From NCBI GenBank assembly GCA_022813625.1, contig JAKLMB010000015.1:124001-188000 (forward strand): DNA of 64,000 nucleotides, given 5' to 3'. This document shows positions 10,521 to 22,039 of the stretch, piece by piece (positions within the stretch are counted from its first letter, which is position 1; each line of letters opens with the position of its first letter). The notes below the pieces were generated by a model. That model saw nothing but the letters and a program-made list of their open reading frames with translations. It made no database searches and was not told where the DNA came from. The translations under genes and the position numbers were made by a program. The stretch is from Aaosphaeria pasadenensis (Eukaryota > Ascomycota > Dothideomycetes > Pleosporales).

Positions 10521-11828
10521 TCAGTATCGACGGGCAAGGCCAGATCGGCCGACTTCCGATCGCTTGGTTGGCCTCGCTTCTTCCTCGCTCTCGGAACCGT
10601 TGCCTACTTCGTCAAAGTCGTCGCTCATTGGCTCAGACATATCGTCGCCCGTGTCGTTGTCAGTCTCTGAGGCCTCGTCATCGAACATGTTATCAGAGTC
10701 CTCGCTGCCCTCGTCGGAATCTTCGTTGACCTCCATGGTGGTCGGCATCTCGTCGTCCGAACTGCCTTCCTCGTCGTCGGACGCCTGTCTTGCTCGTTTC
10801 CGCAGGCCTGCAACGCCAGTCTCGCTGTCTGCGTCGGAATCCTCGTCCTCGTCTGCCGATGAGATGTCGTCCTCGCCCTCGACGTAGATCACGGCCTCCT
10901 CTTCATCGTCATATGCAGCCCTCCTCTGGTTCCTTCTCCTCAACTCCAACTGCGCCTGGAGCATGTCGAGACGGCCTTTTAGGGAGAGGAGAGGCTGCAA
11001 TCCCGAGGCGCGCTCCTTGAGGACCTTGTTCAGCGTCGCAAGCTGTTTGACGAGCTGAGGCTGGCTGGCAAGATAGCCACCGTGGGCTGCAAGGGACCAC
11101 TGCACCCACACCATCAGTGAACCTGCCCTGCCCGGCTTCTTGTGCAATCGCTCAGCGAGCTTCTGGAGGAGATTGCCGACGAGAGGAGAGGGGAGTCGCT
11201 CGACGGTGGCGTAGATGGTGTCAATGTCAATGGTCTTCAGGCACGAATCCAATAAATCTTGGTCGTTCGTCCGGAGTGCCTGGGTGAGCACTGTGCCGAG
11301 CGACGAGGCGTTCGGGGTGGTGAGAGGTCGGTTTCTAGCCGTTGCCAACGCTTGCGATGCGTCGAGGCCGTCGAATGCACCCTCGACATCGACAATCTGG
11401 GGCGCGCGAGTGGACTCAGGCTCCTGTGCTTGCAGCTTCTCTCCGAAGGTCAACTCCTCATCCGCGTCCATCGCATCATCCTCCACATCCTCCGCTGTTC
11501 CGTTTGCAAGGGCCTTGACCGCGGCTCCCTTCTTCTGTGCGGCAGACGTGTCCTCCTCTTCCTCGTCCTCTCCAGATTCGTATTCGCTCTCTTCCTCTGC
11601 GCTGCTTATCTCGATGACTTTGGGGGCATCCTGCATGTCGACATCGCCATGGCCAGAGCGGCCTCCGCCGACGACGGTGGTTGCTTCCTCGACCCTTTCA
11701 CTGCGGGACTTGTTCGAGGCGGCAGACTTGGCGGCGAGGGGACCCTTCTTGCTGGATTTGCCATTGATCAGGGACGAGAGGCCGTTGGGGCGGGACTGCG
11801 ACAGCTTTGTCTTCTTTGCGGGAGGCAT
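10521..11828 (-). CDS. Utp12-domain protein, UTP5/WDR43-like C-terminal region
   Basis: A 435-residue protein if started at the ATG at 11828 (MPPAKKTKLS); another in-frame ATG is at 11867. Order of parts: a basic, Lys-rich N-terminus (nuclear-signal-like PAKKTK); an acidic Ser/Glu run (about 75-95); a helical Utp12/Dip2 domain at about 177-299, with LTQALRTNDQDLLDSCL, a segment around RLPSPLVGNLLQKLAERL and VWVQWSLAAHGGYLAS; then a long Asp/Glu/Ser tail. This domain is the C-terminal CTD of U3 snoRNP UtpA/UtpB subunits. The MVWVQW..HGGYL pattern resembles Utp5/WDR43, a UtpA subunit acting in 18S pre-rRNA transcription and processing in the nucleolus. No WD40 repeats are encoded here, unlike yeast Utp5. 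I therefore assign SSU-processome function with caution and give no symbol. Confidence 0.78.
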   Translation of the reverse strand: MPPAKKTKLSQSRPNGLSSLINGKSSKKGPLAAKSAASNKSRSERVEEATTVVGGGRSGHGDVDMQDAPKVIEISSAEEESEYESGEDEEEEDTSAAQKKGAAVKALANGTAEDVEDDAMDADEELTFGEKLQAQEPESTRAPQIVDVEGAFDGLDASQALATARNRPLTTPNASSLGTVLTQALRTNDQDLLDSCLKTIDIDTIYATVERLPSPLVGNLLQKLAERLHKKPGRAGSLMVWVQWSLAAHGGYLASQPQLVKQLATLNKVLKERASGLQPLLSLKGRLDMLQAQLELRRRNQRRAAYDDEEEAVIYVEGEDDISSADEDEDSDADSETGVAGLRKRARQASDDEEGSSDDEMPTTMEVNEDSDEGSEDSDNMFDDEASETDNDTGDDMSEPMSDDFDEVGNGSESEEEARPTKRSEVGRSGLARRY

Positions 11829-14090
11829 TGGATCGCTCCGGGCACGCGAGGCTACGGCAGCAGGCATTGGATGTGCATGCAATTTGGGTTCGGGGAGGGG
11901 TAAGGTCGATTCCTTACGACAGAATGCACCGTAGACACTATCCTCGCAGTCGACGATGGTGGTGGAAGGTTCAGAGAAGGTGATTGAATGTTGAGTAGTT
12001 GGACCCGGATTGAGGTGTTGCAAGTTGATGGCAGAGAAAAAAAATCAGAACTGCGAGTGGAGACGGCGGAGGCGCTCGGGCCATGCGACCAGGGGGTACC
12101 CCAGTCGTTACCTCTAAGCGGGCGCGACAGATCGCATAATCATCCATGAGGGACGTTGTTGAAGGACGGAAGATAATTATAGCTTATGGACGATTGGAGA
12201 AGTCGGCGCACAAAGTATCAATTCAGATCAAGAGAAGAAGTAAGAAGGTGCGCGATGGATATGATATTATTACTATCTGGTGGTGGTTAGGATGATTGTG
12301 ATGACTAGTCTTAGTAATGGCTGTATTTTTTGGATGGGCATGAATGTTACAGCTAGGGAAGGAAGGAAGGAACGGATGGTCGCAAAGTGTCGCAAGTCGA
12401 AGTGCAAGGGGTGAGGAGGAAAAGACGAGACTAGGAAGATATCATTTTCATTATTCTATTGGCATCAATCGTATGTACACCTCGATGATGAAGATGATGG
12501 AGATGATGACGAGGCATGATGAAGGGTAGTCGTGGTTGTTACAGTGAGTGGTGATGTACCACTTAGTACGGCGTGGGTGACTAACACAGGTATCTAGAGA
12601 GAGAGAGTACATGTACTTGAACATGATGGAGGAAGCGGAGGGCTGTGATTGGTCCCAGGGGGCTAGTGTCAGTTCAGGGGGGTCTTGGCGTGGAAGGCGG
12701 GCGTCGGGACGTAAATAAAACGCAGCCGCCGCCCAACGGAACTTTTCACTCTCAGCGACGACCTGCTTGCTCCTGCTCTACTCGCTCTACTCCGTCTTTC
12801 ATATCATCCCTCACCCATTAACCTTCTTTCACCGATCTACACTTCCTCCTACCAATCAACACGCGTCATTCCCCCTTCCCACTCCTACCCTAACATAATA
12901 CTTTCCTCTTCCTTTTTTTATTTTATTTTCTTTTCTTTTCTTTTCCTCTTCGTCCATCCAACCATCTCCCTCCCAATACGAATAAAACAAACCCTCTTAC
13001 TACTACCCCAACAACTTCAACCTTCCACCCATACTAAACGCGACAACGTCGATCTGGGGACCCGTTCACCGGGCGCATCGCATCATTGCATACGTCAAAA
13101 CAATCCCCAATCCCAATCCCAATCCCCATTGACCCATCCCGGTACCGTACCATAACATCACATCCAACCCGAGTCGCGGTCGCAGTCGTAGTCGCAATCG
13201 AAGTCGCAGCTACCTACCCTCCGGATCACGCTAAATAATCATCGTCATCAACCGTCCTCCATTCCCTTCCTCCGCATCTGCTCTCCAATCGCGTCCTTTT
13301 GGTAGCAGTTCACAGGTCTGGTTCGGTCTCGTCTCGTCTCCCGTCTCGTAGCATCCCGGCCTCCGGCTGCACATACAAAAGGTACCGTGCACGCGCGCAA
13401 CCTTGGTGTTTCGACCTCGTCTCCATCACCACTCCATTTCTCTCCCAACATCACCTCTTGGCGTGCGCGTCGCGTGTACAGGTAGCTACCTAGCTGCCTC
13501 CATCAGGTAATCCTTCTACCTCGCCACCGTCTCCGTCTCCAGGCTCCCCCGTCGCAAACGTCGACACACGCGCGCGGAGTTAACCTCGCCATCGCCGTTG
13601 CCGGTCGTATCCAAACAAACACCGTCGCATCATCGTTGGTGGATTGGCCGTCTCTTTTCTGACTCATCAACGCGCCTTCCCTTTGTCGCCGTCGCCATCG
13701 CCGCAGCCTCTACCGAGTCACGTGAGTTCTACCCCCAGCTTTCGCCCCTCCTTCCTCTGCCTATATAGGCTTCTGCCCCTCCGTACCTTTTTCGCGCGCG
13801 CGCATTACCAATTCCACACCCAACAATCACCTTGCGCCCTCGAAACTTTCATCACAACCATCACCTCCACGACCTCCGGGGTGTCGCACCATCGATCTCC
13901 CCAATCCTGCCTCATTATTCAACACGTACCAGCACGGAGCACCCAGACAATTGCTGAATGGGCCGCGCGCGTGCCAATCATAGCCCAGCCGCTAATCCAA
14001 CCGCAGACCGGTGTGTACGCTCGGTGCAGAACCACCCTCACCTCTACACGCGACCAACGATCCCTTGACTTTCATGGCCTTATGGCAGTA
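11829..14090. other. Divergent promoter and leader region
   Basis: About 2.2 kb between the minus-strand Utp12-domain gene and the plus-strand BET gene. The right half is pyrimidine-rich (for example 12900-12960, T/C runs) and holds simple repeats: CAATCCC-type at about 13105-13130 and GTCGCA/GTCGTA-type at about 13173-13210. It is probably the long 5' leader and promoter of the BET gene. A GA run lies at about 12597-12607. No ORF here looks real. Confidence 0.45.
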
Positions 14091-16783
14091 ATGACATCAT
14101 CTGTCGACAAAGTCAACCTTGATCTCAAGGCGACATCGTATCCGTCGACAGACGCCATGGCCCTGGACAGCGAGACGAACGGGTAAGTGTCGCCTTCACC
14201 TCTTCCATCTCCATCCACCAGCCAGCACTGGCTAACACAATTAATCGCAGCGTCCATGACGTTCTGTTCGACGAACCCGAGACCCGCCCTGTTGAGGAAT
14301 CCGCAAAACCCGCCGATGAATCTGTACCACAAGCTGCCGTGAATGGCAACCACGATGCGACCACTTCAGACGTAGCAACCACAGAGCCGGTCAAGACGGA
14401 AACGCAAACGGAAGCGTCGGATAACATTGCAGAGCCTCCCGCAGGCGTTGATGCTTCGGCATCCCTACTCCCCGACAGCCAAACGGAGGTCAAGCCTCTG
14501 CTGAATGATCCTGAAGTAGCTACAACGGTCCCCCTCGCGGTAGAAGCTCCTGTGTCAGATGTGAGAGACGAAGCCGGCCCAGAACCCGCGACACAAACAA
14601 CAGAATCCGTCCCCACCACACAATCAACGGGTGAAAGCACGCAGCAAGTACCCGAGACACAGCTCCCAGAAGCCACAATCACGCCAGATCCGATGGAAAC
14701 TTCTCAGGAAGCAGCTCCCCAGGACGTTCCCGCATCTTCAGTTGAGAGTGCACCCACCAAACCCATGACCGAGCTTTCCATCCAGACAGAACCCGCTGCG
14801 CCCACTGGTGACTTGGAAATGGAGGATGCGCCGATATCTGGAAAGGTCCGATCTCGTGAGGAGGACGACGAGGATGGCGCGCCAGATGCCAAGCGCACGA
14901 GGACTGAAGCGGAGGGTACTGAATTCAAGGTGCCAGAGGTCCCAGTCCACACGGAGCAGACCAACGGTGACGGCGCTGCTCCAGCGACTGCACCTGCACC
15001 TGCCCCTACGCCTGTGGCTGTCTCCCAACCACAAGGCGTGACGGTGGATGTTCAGTCGGCTGTTGACGCGGCTGATTGGCCTCTCGACCCCCTCACGACC
15101 GCACAGAACAATTTCTTGAGAGAACGAATCCGGAACACGAAGAAGATCAAGGTCGCCGGTGCTTTCAAGGAGCCTGTGAATGCGGACTTGTTGAACATTC
15201 CAAATTACCCGCTGATCGTCAAAAATCCTATGGATCTCGGAACCATGGAGACCAAGTTGAAGGAGAACCGATATCCCTCCCTGCGCAGCTTCATGGAGGA
15301 TTTGGATCTCATCGTCAACAACACATTGGCCTTCAACGGCAAGGAACATCCCGTCACGCAAGCAGGCTACAACATGCGCGCGTACTTCTTGAAGGGAATG
15401 AACAAGATGCCCAAGATCGGCGTGGCAGAGCCCATCAAGCAGTCGAAGCCGAAGAAGGTCTCCACCTCAAGCGCCAGCAAGCCGCGTCGGGAGTCAAGGG
15501 GTCCTTCTGCTCCATCGCCCACCGCCCCTGCGCCCACGGCAGTATCACCTTCAGCCACGGCGTGGCCACTGAAACCGGATGGCACCCCAGTGGTGAGGAG
15601 AGATTCAACAACCGCCGATGGTCGGCCGAAGCGCGAGGTACGGCAGCCTCCTTCCAAGGATCTTCCCTACAACAGCGCCAAGCCCAAGAAGAAGAAGTAC
15701 CAGCAGGAGCTCAAGTTCTGTGAGAGCATCATCACGGAGCTCATGAAGCAGAAGTACTGGAAGTTCTCCGCACCCTTCTTGGCACCGGTCGACCCTGTCG
15801 CACTGAGGATTCCTTCGTACTGGACCATCATCAAGAAGCCCATGGACTTTGGAACCATCGAGAAGAATCTCAAGGATGGACAGTACCAAAGCGCCAAAGA
15901 CTTCTACAACGACGCAAAGCTGGTCTTCCACAACTGCTACAAGTTCAATCCCGAAGGAGACGAAGTCAACAGGATGGGCAAGCAGATGAACGACCTCTTC
16001 GACCGACTCTGGAAGGAAAAGGCAGACTGGCTCGCTCAACACGCTCCCGAGCCGCACTCCGGTGCCGTGTACTCCGAGGAGGAGGAGGAAGAAGAGGAAG
16101 AGGAAGAGGAGATCGACCCCGCCCAAGCACAGATCCTCGCCATCCAAGAACAGATTGCCAAGCTCAACGAGACGGCACAAAGCTTGTTGCAGCAACAGCA
16201 GCACAAGCGGCCGTCTCCCAAGGCTTCGTCCAAGAAGAAGGCTGCAAAAGTGCCGGGCAAGAAGAAGGCTCCTCTCGCCGTGCCTCCCCCTCCGAAGACG
16301 GCCAAGTCCAAGCCGAAGGTCAAGGCTCCGGCTCCTCTGTCTTTCGCGCAGAAACAGGAGATCTCCGAGGGCATCAGCACCTTGGGCGACGCAGAGATGC
16401 GAAAGGCTGTCCAGATCATCCGCAACGGCTGTCCACACCTTGCACACGTTAACGACGAGGAGATGGAGCTCGACATGGACGAGATTGGCGATGACACGCT
16501 CCGCGAACTGTTCAAGTTCATCAAGCAAGTCAAGGGACCCAAGCATGCCTCCGTCGATGAGGAGTATGAGCCTCAGCGCGTCCAGAAGACCACCACCGCC
16601 TCCAGGCCCAAGAAGAACAAGCCGATGGGCAAGCAGGAACAGGAGGACAGCATCAAGAAGATCCAGGACCAGCTGAAACACTTCAACGAAGCAAGCGGCT
16701 CAGGATCTAGTCAATCACCGCCTGCAAATCATGACGAATCCAGCGATGACGAGAGCAGTGGCTCCGAGAGTGAAGAGGAATGA
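14091..16783 (+). CDS. BDF1: BET double-bromodomain protein, BDF1-like
   Basis: Two exons, 14091-14182 and 14251-16783, with a 68-bp GT-AG intron; the predicted protein is 874 aa. An in-frame ATG nine bases upstream (14082) is an alternative start. The first 300 residues are Thr/Glu/Pro rich and disordered. Bromodomain 1 is at about 315-415 (NYPLIVKNPMDLGTM; acetyl-lysine Asn393 in NNTLAFNG). Bromodomain 2 is at about 515-620 (SYWTIIKKPMDFGTI; Asn596 in CYKFNPEG). A Glu run follows at about 639-651, then Gln and Lys/Pro-rich linkers, an ET (NET) domain at about 728-795 (ALSFAQ-like start, then DEIGDDTLRELFKFI) and a Ser/Glu tail. BET proteins bind acetylated histone H4 and recruit general transcription machinery (TFIID in yeast). 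Both acetyl-lysine Asn residues are intact. The gene shares a 2.2-kb upstream region with the divergent Utp12-domain gene. Confidence 0.96.
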
Positions 16784-18167
16784 ACGTGTTTCTCCACGAT
16801 GCCGTAATGACTATTTTCGCTTCTTTGGTGCGGTCTCCCTCGATGCCGGTCGCTGGGGTGGGTGCCCGTCGGCGGCACTGGCGCTTGGGATTTTGATGGA
16901 TAGCTTTCTCCTGGGCATAGATATGCCGTATGCTTTTTTCTCCTCTTTTGGGTGCACGTCTGGTGGCCTTGGCCCTCTGAGGTGGGCTGCCGAATTTTTT
17001 GATCGGGTGCAGACACGGAGGAGACCTATGCACTAGTCAGCTGAAGGTGCGCGGAAACAGCACACCTACCTGAAAGCATCTGGTGCCTCGGTGCCCGCCT
17101 ATCAATTGTATAGTATTGCTTCTTACCCACCTGATTTGTCCTGTGCTTTTTCCTTTGCTATGGTTAGACGAAGGTATCTCCTTGAATGTACCAGCACCGG
17201 CAACGGCTATGAATGACGAGGCTGCGTTTGATCCATGTCTGCTTCGGGAGCAGACGCCAGCGGTGATGGGCAACGACGGCTCCGAATGAGAAATGGAAGA
17301 CGACCTCCCTGCTTCTCATCTGTACACTAGGCTGCTGCATTGGCCGGCCGACAGGACGGCGATGTGGAGGAATAATCGAAAACTGTAGTTATATCTTCAT
17401 GGCCATTTCCCGCCGTAAGTGGCAGTCGTGATGTTTGATCGTGATCCCGTGATGAATAAAGCACGCTTGCAAATGCATGCGGGTCTAGCTGCCAGCACGG
17501 TGTGCATAGTTGATGTATGTGCCTGGGACACGAGTTGTTAGCTCATGCGAGAGAATTCTGATCCCCTGAGGGCCGGTAGGTGGCAAACCGTGTGAATAAT
17601 TTCTTTCGTCTTTGAACAACGATCGATATCATGTAATTAATGTCTTGCGGGCCAGTCTCGCCAGACTTGGGCTGATATAGATAGACCTTTTGCTAGATAT
17701 GATCCAGGACATGTCGGAGTGAAACTACAAGCTGAAGCTGTCCAGACGTGTGAGAAACCAGAATAAAGGAGTAGAATGTGTAAAAGAAGAGAAGAGGGGG
17801 AGAAGAGATTCATTGAAATAGGGACGTCAGAAGGTTCGTTCGTTGTGGAGAGCCAGCCATGCCATGCCAGTGCCATGGTCGATGAAGGAGGGTGGGCGCG
17901 TGCAATGATTGGCTGGTGGCGGCAATTCCCTGAGCTTCCCCCGGTTCGCGAAAACTAATACTACGAGTTCACTCGTTACTACAACAGAGGGAGAGCAACG
18001 CAAAGAAAGCAACACCAAACAACTCCATCCACCCCGACACCACCCACCCTTCCACGACGCAAACGTCCCCTCCGACCCATCCCCAATCACGCATTGCCAT
18101 CAGCCTCCACTCGACACAAGACATTGACGGTTCGCGACACCCATCCACAGCGCAGCGCAACGCAACC
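16784..18167. other. Intergenic, 3' flank of BDF1 and 5' leader of RVB1
   Basis: About 1.4 kb. The frames on both strands just after 16783 are shadows without domain content. The 150 bp before 18168 are C/A rich (CCACC, CAACG), as is common for fungal leaders. No RNA gene recognised. Confidence 0.4.
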
Positions 18168-19697
18168 ATGGCGGCAGCCGTCCCCATCAGCGAAGTCAAG
18201 GGCAACACGCGCGAGAACAGGACCGCGGCGCACTCCCACATCAAGGGACTCGGCGTCGACAATGAGGGCCGCGCAAAGCCCGCGGACAAGGGCTTCGTCG
18301 GCCAGGTCGCAGCTCGAGAGGTAAAGCATCCCCCACCGCGGACGGGTCTGACATTCAGCATGGAACGCATTGGCTAACGCATCATCTTCTTCGTCGCCGT
18401 CTCGCAGGCCTGCAGCTTAGTGGTATCGCTCGTGCAAGCGAAGAAGATGTCCGGCCGGGCCGTCCTGCTCGCGGGCGGGCCTGGGACCGGAAAGACGGCG
18501 CTCGCGCTCGCGGTGAGCCAGGAGCTGGGGTCGAAGGTGCCGTTCTGCCCGATCGTGGGCAGCGAGATATACTCTGCGGAGGTGAAGAAGACGGAGGCGC
18601 TGATGGAGAACTTCCGGCGGGCGATCGGGCTGCGCGTCAAGGAGACCAAGGAGGTGTACGAGGGCGAGGTCATGGAGCTGACGCCCGAGGAGGCGGAGAA
18701 CCCGCTCGGCGGCTACGGCCGCACCATCTCCCACCTGCTCATCACGCTCAAGTCGGCAAAGGGAACCAAGAAGCTCAGGCTCGACCCTTCGATATACGAG
18801 GCCATCCAGAAGGAGAGGGTCCGTCTAGGCGATGTCATCTACATCGAGGCCAACACGGGCGCCGTCAAGCGCGTGGGAAGGTCCGACGCGTACGCCACGG
18901 AGTTCGATCTCGAGGCCGAGGAGTACGTTCCCATTCCGAAGGGTGACGTGCACAAGAAGAAGGAGATCGTGCAGGACGTCACGTTGCATGACTTGGACGT
19001 TGCGAATGCTAGGCCTCAGGGCGGCCAGGACATCATGAGCATGATGGGCCAGCTGATGAAGCCTAAGAAGACGGAGATCACGGAGAAGCTGAGGCTGGAG
19101 ATCAACAAGGTGGTCAACAAGTACATCGACCAGGGCGTTGCGGATCTCGTGCCTGGTGTGTTGTTCATCGACGAGGTGGGTTCATAAAATACATCGACGA
19201 TACGCGTCCAGCTAACATGATTAAACTAGGTCCACATGCTCGACCTTGAAGCATTCACCTTCCTCAACCGTGCCTTGGAGTCTCCTCTCTCCCCGCTCGT
19301 CATCCTGGCCTCGAATCGCGGCCTCACCCACATCCGTGGAGGCGAGAACCTTCCCCCGTCGGCGCACGGCATCCCCTCGGATCTGCTCGCCCGTCTGCTC
19401 ATCATCCCCACGCACCCCTACACTCCCCAGGAGATCAGCTCCATCATCAGCACCCGCGTTAAGACCGAGGGTCTCGCTGTGTCGCCGGAGGCAATCGCCA
19501 AGGTCAGCCAGCTGGGCGAGAAGGTCAGTCTCCGCTACGCATTGCAGCTGCTCGCACCCGCCAGCGTGCTCGCCAAGGTCAACGGCAGGGAGAACGGCCA
19601 GGTGCAGATCGACGACGTCAACGAGTGCGAGGGACTGTTCCTAGACGCCAGGAGGAGCGCGCAGAACCTGGCCACCACCAAGGGATTCATCGCATAG
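18168..19697 (+). CDS. RVB1: RuvB-like 1 AAA+ ATPase (pontin)
   Basis: Three exons, 18168-18320, 18408-19175 and 19230-19697, give 462 aa, close to the usual 456-460. Introns are 87 and 54 bp with GT-AG ends, and the reading frame continues exactly. The N-terminus (VPISEVKGNTRENRTAAHSH) is the standard Rvb1 start. Walker A is GGPGTGKT at 74-81. Walker B is FIDEVHMLD, split by intron 2 after IDE. Between them lies the DII insertion (KGTKKLRLDP to DIMSMMGQLMKPKK). Sensor region: VILASNRGLTHIRG, with HGIPSDLLAR downstream. With RVB2 it forms the hexameric helicase core of INO80, SWR1, TIP60/NuA4 and R2TP complexes, in chromatin remodelling, snoRNP assembly and PIKK maturation. Every catalytic motif is intact. 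The sequence distinguishes RVB1 from RVB2 through its N-terminus. Confidence 0.97.
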
Positions 19698-20197
19698 ATT
19701 CAGAAAAGTGGGGACGGGGGAAACGTTCGAGAGTGTCTGTCTGTTCTGTACGATAAAAACAGGCGTTTTTATTTTCCAACTGATGAAATGCAAAGGGTTG
19801 GGGGCGTGTAGAACGTGTGTGTTTTTGTCTTTTCCTAATTTATCGGGAGGAGTGACATCTTCTGCTATGGTGGTATGGGTATGGTAGAAAATAATGCGAC
19901 ATCTTGAAGTATTCGAAATGGCATTTCCACGTGACTTGAATGTGCTGTATGATTTATTATATTTGATATAAAAAGTATTACTGTGTATGGATGGGTTCGA
20001 GAATTGCATGTTGGGCATTCCCGCCATTGCTCCGATTGGCCCCGCAAGCCGCGCTTCTAGAATCGGAGGCGACATCATAAATCCAACGTCACGCCTCGAC
20101 CATTTCGCCATCACCAATTCAACAAACCCCAACATCCAATTCCAAAAGACACCCACACTACCGTCCTTCAAAAATCACACCTCTCAAACAAATCAAA
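19698..20197. other. Intergenic, 500 bp
   Basis: The 3' flank of RVB1 and the promoter of the SDHAF4 gene. A/T rich around 19900-19985. Nothing else recognised. Confidence 0.4.
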
Positions 20198-20707
20198 ATG
20201 CGCTCCGCACTCCGCCTCCCGCGCCTCCACCGCGCAGTCTCACACCCCGCCCGCCGCTTCCTCTCCACAACCTCCCAACGCACATCCGCGTCCTCATCCT
20301 CCTCCTCCTCACCATCCTCACCATTCGCATCCGGCCCCTCACCACCCCGCCTCCCAAAAGAAGAACAAGAGCTCTTCGAAAAACTCCAGCGGCAATCCAC
20401 AGGCGCATTCAGCAACCCCCAATCCTCCTCCCCCTCTTCCTCATCAAGCACAACCACCTCACCGCGCTTCCGAATCAACCAATCCCCGGACTCCGACTCA
20501 ACACCAAAACAAACAGAAGCGGAATCAGGAGCTGTAGAAGTGGAGGAGGGCGACGAGTTACACCCGCACATGCGCCGCGGCGCGCCGCCGGAGTTCGAGG
20601 GGGATGTCAATCCGAAGACGGGGGAGGTCGGCGGGCCGAAGAACGAGCCCTTGAGGTGGGGGAGTGCGGGGGATTGGAGCTTTAATGGGCGGGTTACGGA
20701 TTTTTAG
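20198..20707 (+). CDS. SDH8: Succinate dehydrogenase assembly factor 4, mitochondrial
   Basis: A single-exon protein of 169 aa. The N-terminus is Arg- and Ser-rich without acidic residues (MRSALRLPRLHRAVSHPARR), a clear mitochondrial presequence. A long Ser/Pro low-complexity segment follows (about 28-110). The last 40 residues carry the diagnostic SDHAF4/DUF1674 signature FEGDVNPKTGEVGGPKNEP, then LRWG and DWSFNGRVTDF at the very end. Family members (yeast Sdh8, human SDHAF4) bind the flavinated Sdh1 subunit in the mitochondrial matrix, protect it and help it join Sdh2 in complex II. The Ser-rich linker is longer than in yeast, but the functional C-terminus is complete. Start ATG at 20198; TAG at 20705. 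Confidence 0.94.
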   Translation: MRSALRLPRLHRAVSHPARRFLSTTSQRTSASSSSSSSPSSPFASGPSPPRLPKEEQELFEKLQRQSTGAFSNPQSSSPSSSSSTTTSPRFRINQSPDSDSTPKQTEAESGAVEVEEGDELHPHMRRGAPPEFEGDVNPKTGEVGGPKNEPLRWGSAGDWSFNGRVTDF

Positions 20708-22039
20708 ATTTCCTGGGGAGACGGGGGGCATGAGGGGGGTATGAGGGGGTTATGAGGGGGTGTGGTGTAAGATATAGGAAGGGAGAGTGGGATGAGGCGG
20801 GATCGTGCATGTCGTGGGAGTTTGCGTCGAATGATAAAGAACAAAGCATAAGAGAATGAAGAACATAGAGAAATGAGAATTAAACAATAGATGTAGTATT
20901 GTGGCTGGTGAGACGATGGCGGTGATGTCTCATGTTTATATTGACGACATAGTTATTCTTTTACTGTGGAAATAAAAGAGATTGATTTGGTATGATTTGA
21001 TATGATATAATTTCATTTCATTTCTTAGAAATTTCATAGAAATTTCTGAGTCAACTATCATTATCGAGAAACGGATTAAATCAAAAACACCCCAACATTA
21101 GTACCAAACCTACCATATAACATATCAACCAACGATATAACATACGTTAAACCTTGAAAAAAATCTCAAAAGAACAAAATAAAGACAGTGTGGGTTACGA
21201 TTGCCCATCCTGCAAGCAAAGCCGCGGTGAATGCATCCGTCAATTAGTCATGACAAAGCCGTGTAGCCCTGTCTATGGGGAAGAACGAGTCGTTGCGATT
21301 ATACAATTTGATGACATATATATTTAAGCCCCAAGCAATGCTGTGGATCCGGTTCACATTAGAGCAGTGTTCTAAGGGCCAATAGTATTGGAGGAACAAG
21401 TAGGTGTTTTAAGTCAACTCTCCTTAAAAGATAACTTCCAAGAGTCTACATCACTTGAATATGCCCAATCGGGTTCTATTACCCACCTAGACGAGATAAA
21501 TCTGAGATTGCTTCCAGACTCCATCTCGCCGGGAATGCGAAAACAGAAAAGCCGCGAGGTGACAGACACACCCGTCAAGCGACCGTTGGACGGATATGTC
21601 CGACCGAGTGGCGAGAAGTTCACAGGGTCTGAGGGACGTTCTCGACTCGCTGCGATTGATGTCATAAGGAAGTGATCTGCAACAGTGCAGATAGTGTACC
21701 GGTTCTTCGATGCTACTTTGTGAGTTGAGTCGAGGGCAATTGATGGATTGAGAGCAATTGTCACGACATAAAGTATCCTTAGTAGCAGAGCAAGGAAATT
21801 GACCCAATTGCATGATAGATACTCGTTACAGGACGCAAGATAGTTCTGAATCGCCAATCACATGAGGTGAAGTCGAAAGAATGGTCGGCCAGAAGTGCCG
21901 AGCCAATCGCAAACCCTGATGCATGCCAGGAACCGGTATAACGAATTCGCCACTACCCGGGGCACTTTAGCAATTGGAAAAGTATATCAGGCGTGCCCAC
22001 GATGAATTCGCTCCATTCTTCCTCAGGCAGGAATCAGAA
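20708..22039. other. Intergenic, A/T-rich, no gene seen
   Basis: About 1.3 kb. 20850-21340 is A/T rich with short direct repeats (TGATTTGATATGATATAAT-like at about 20991-21010). The frames at 21388-21857 overlap on opposite strands and have no domain. The last 70 bp before 22040 are open in the WC-2 frame, and an upstream exon of that gene could lie here. Confidence 0.4.

Noticed and set aside
15605..16681. A 358-codon minus-strand frame, Leu-rich
   Set aside because: It lies antisense to the BDF1 coding exon and mirrors its codon usage; a shadow.
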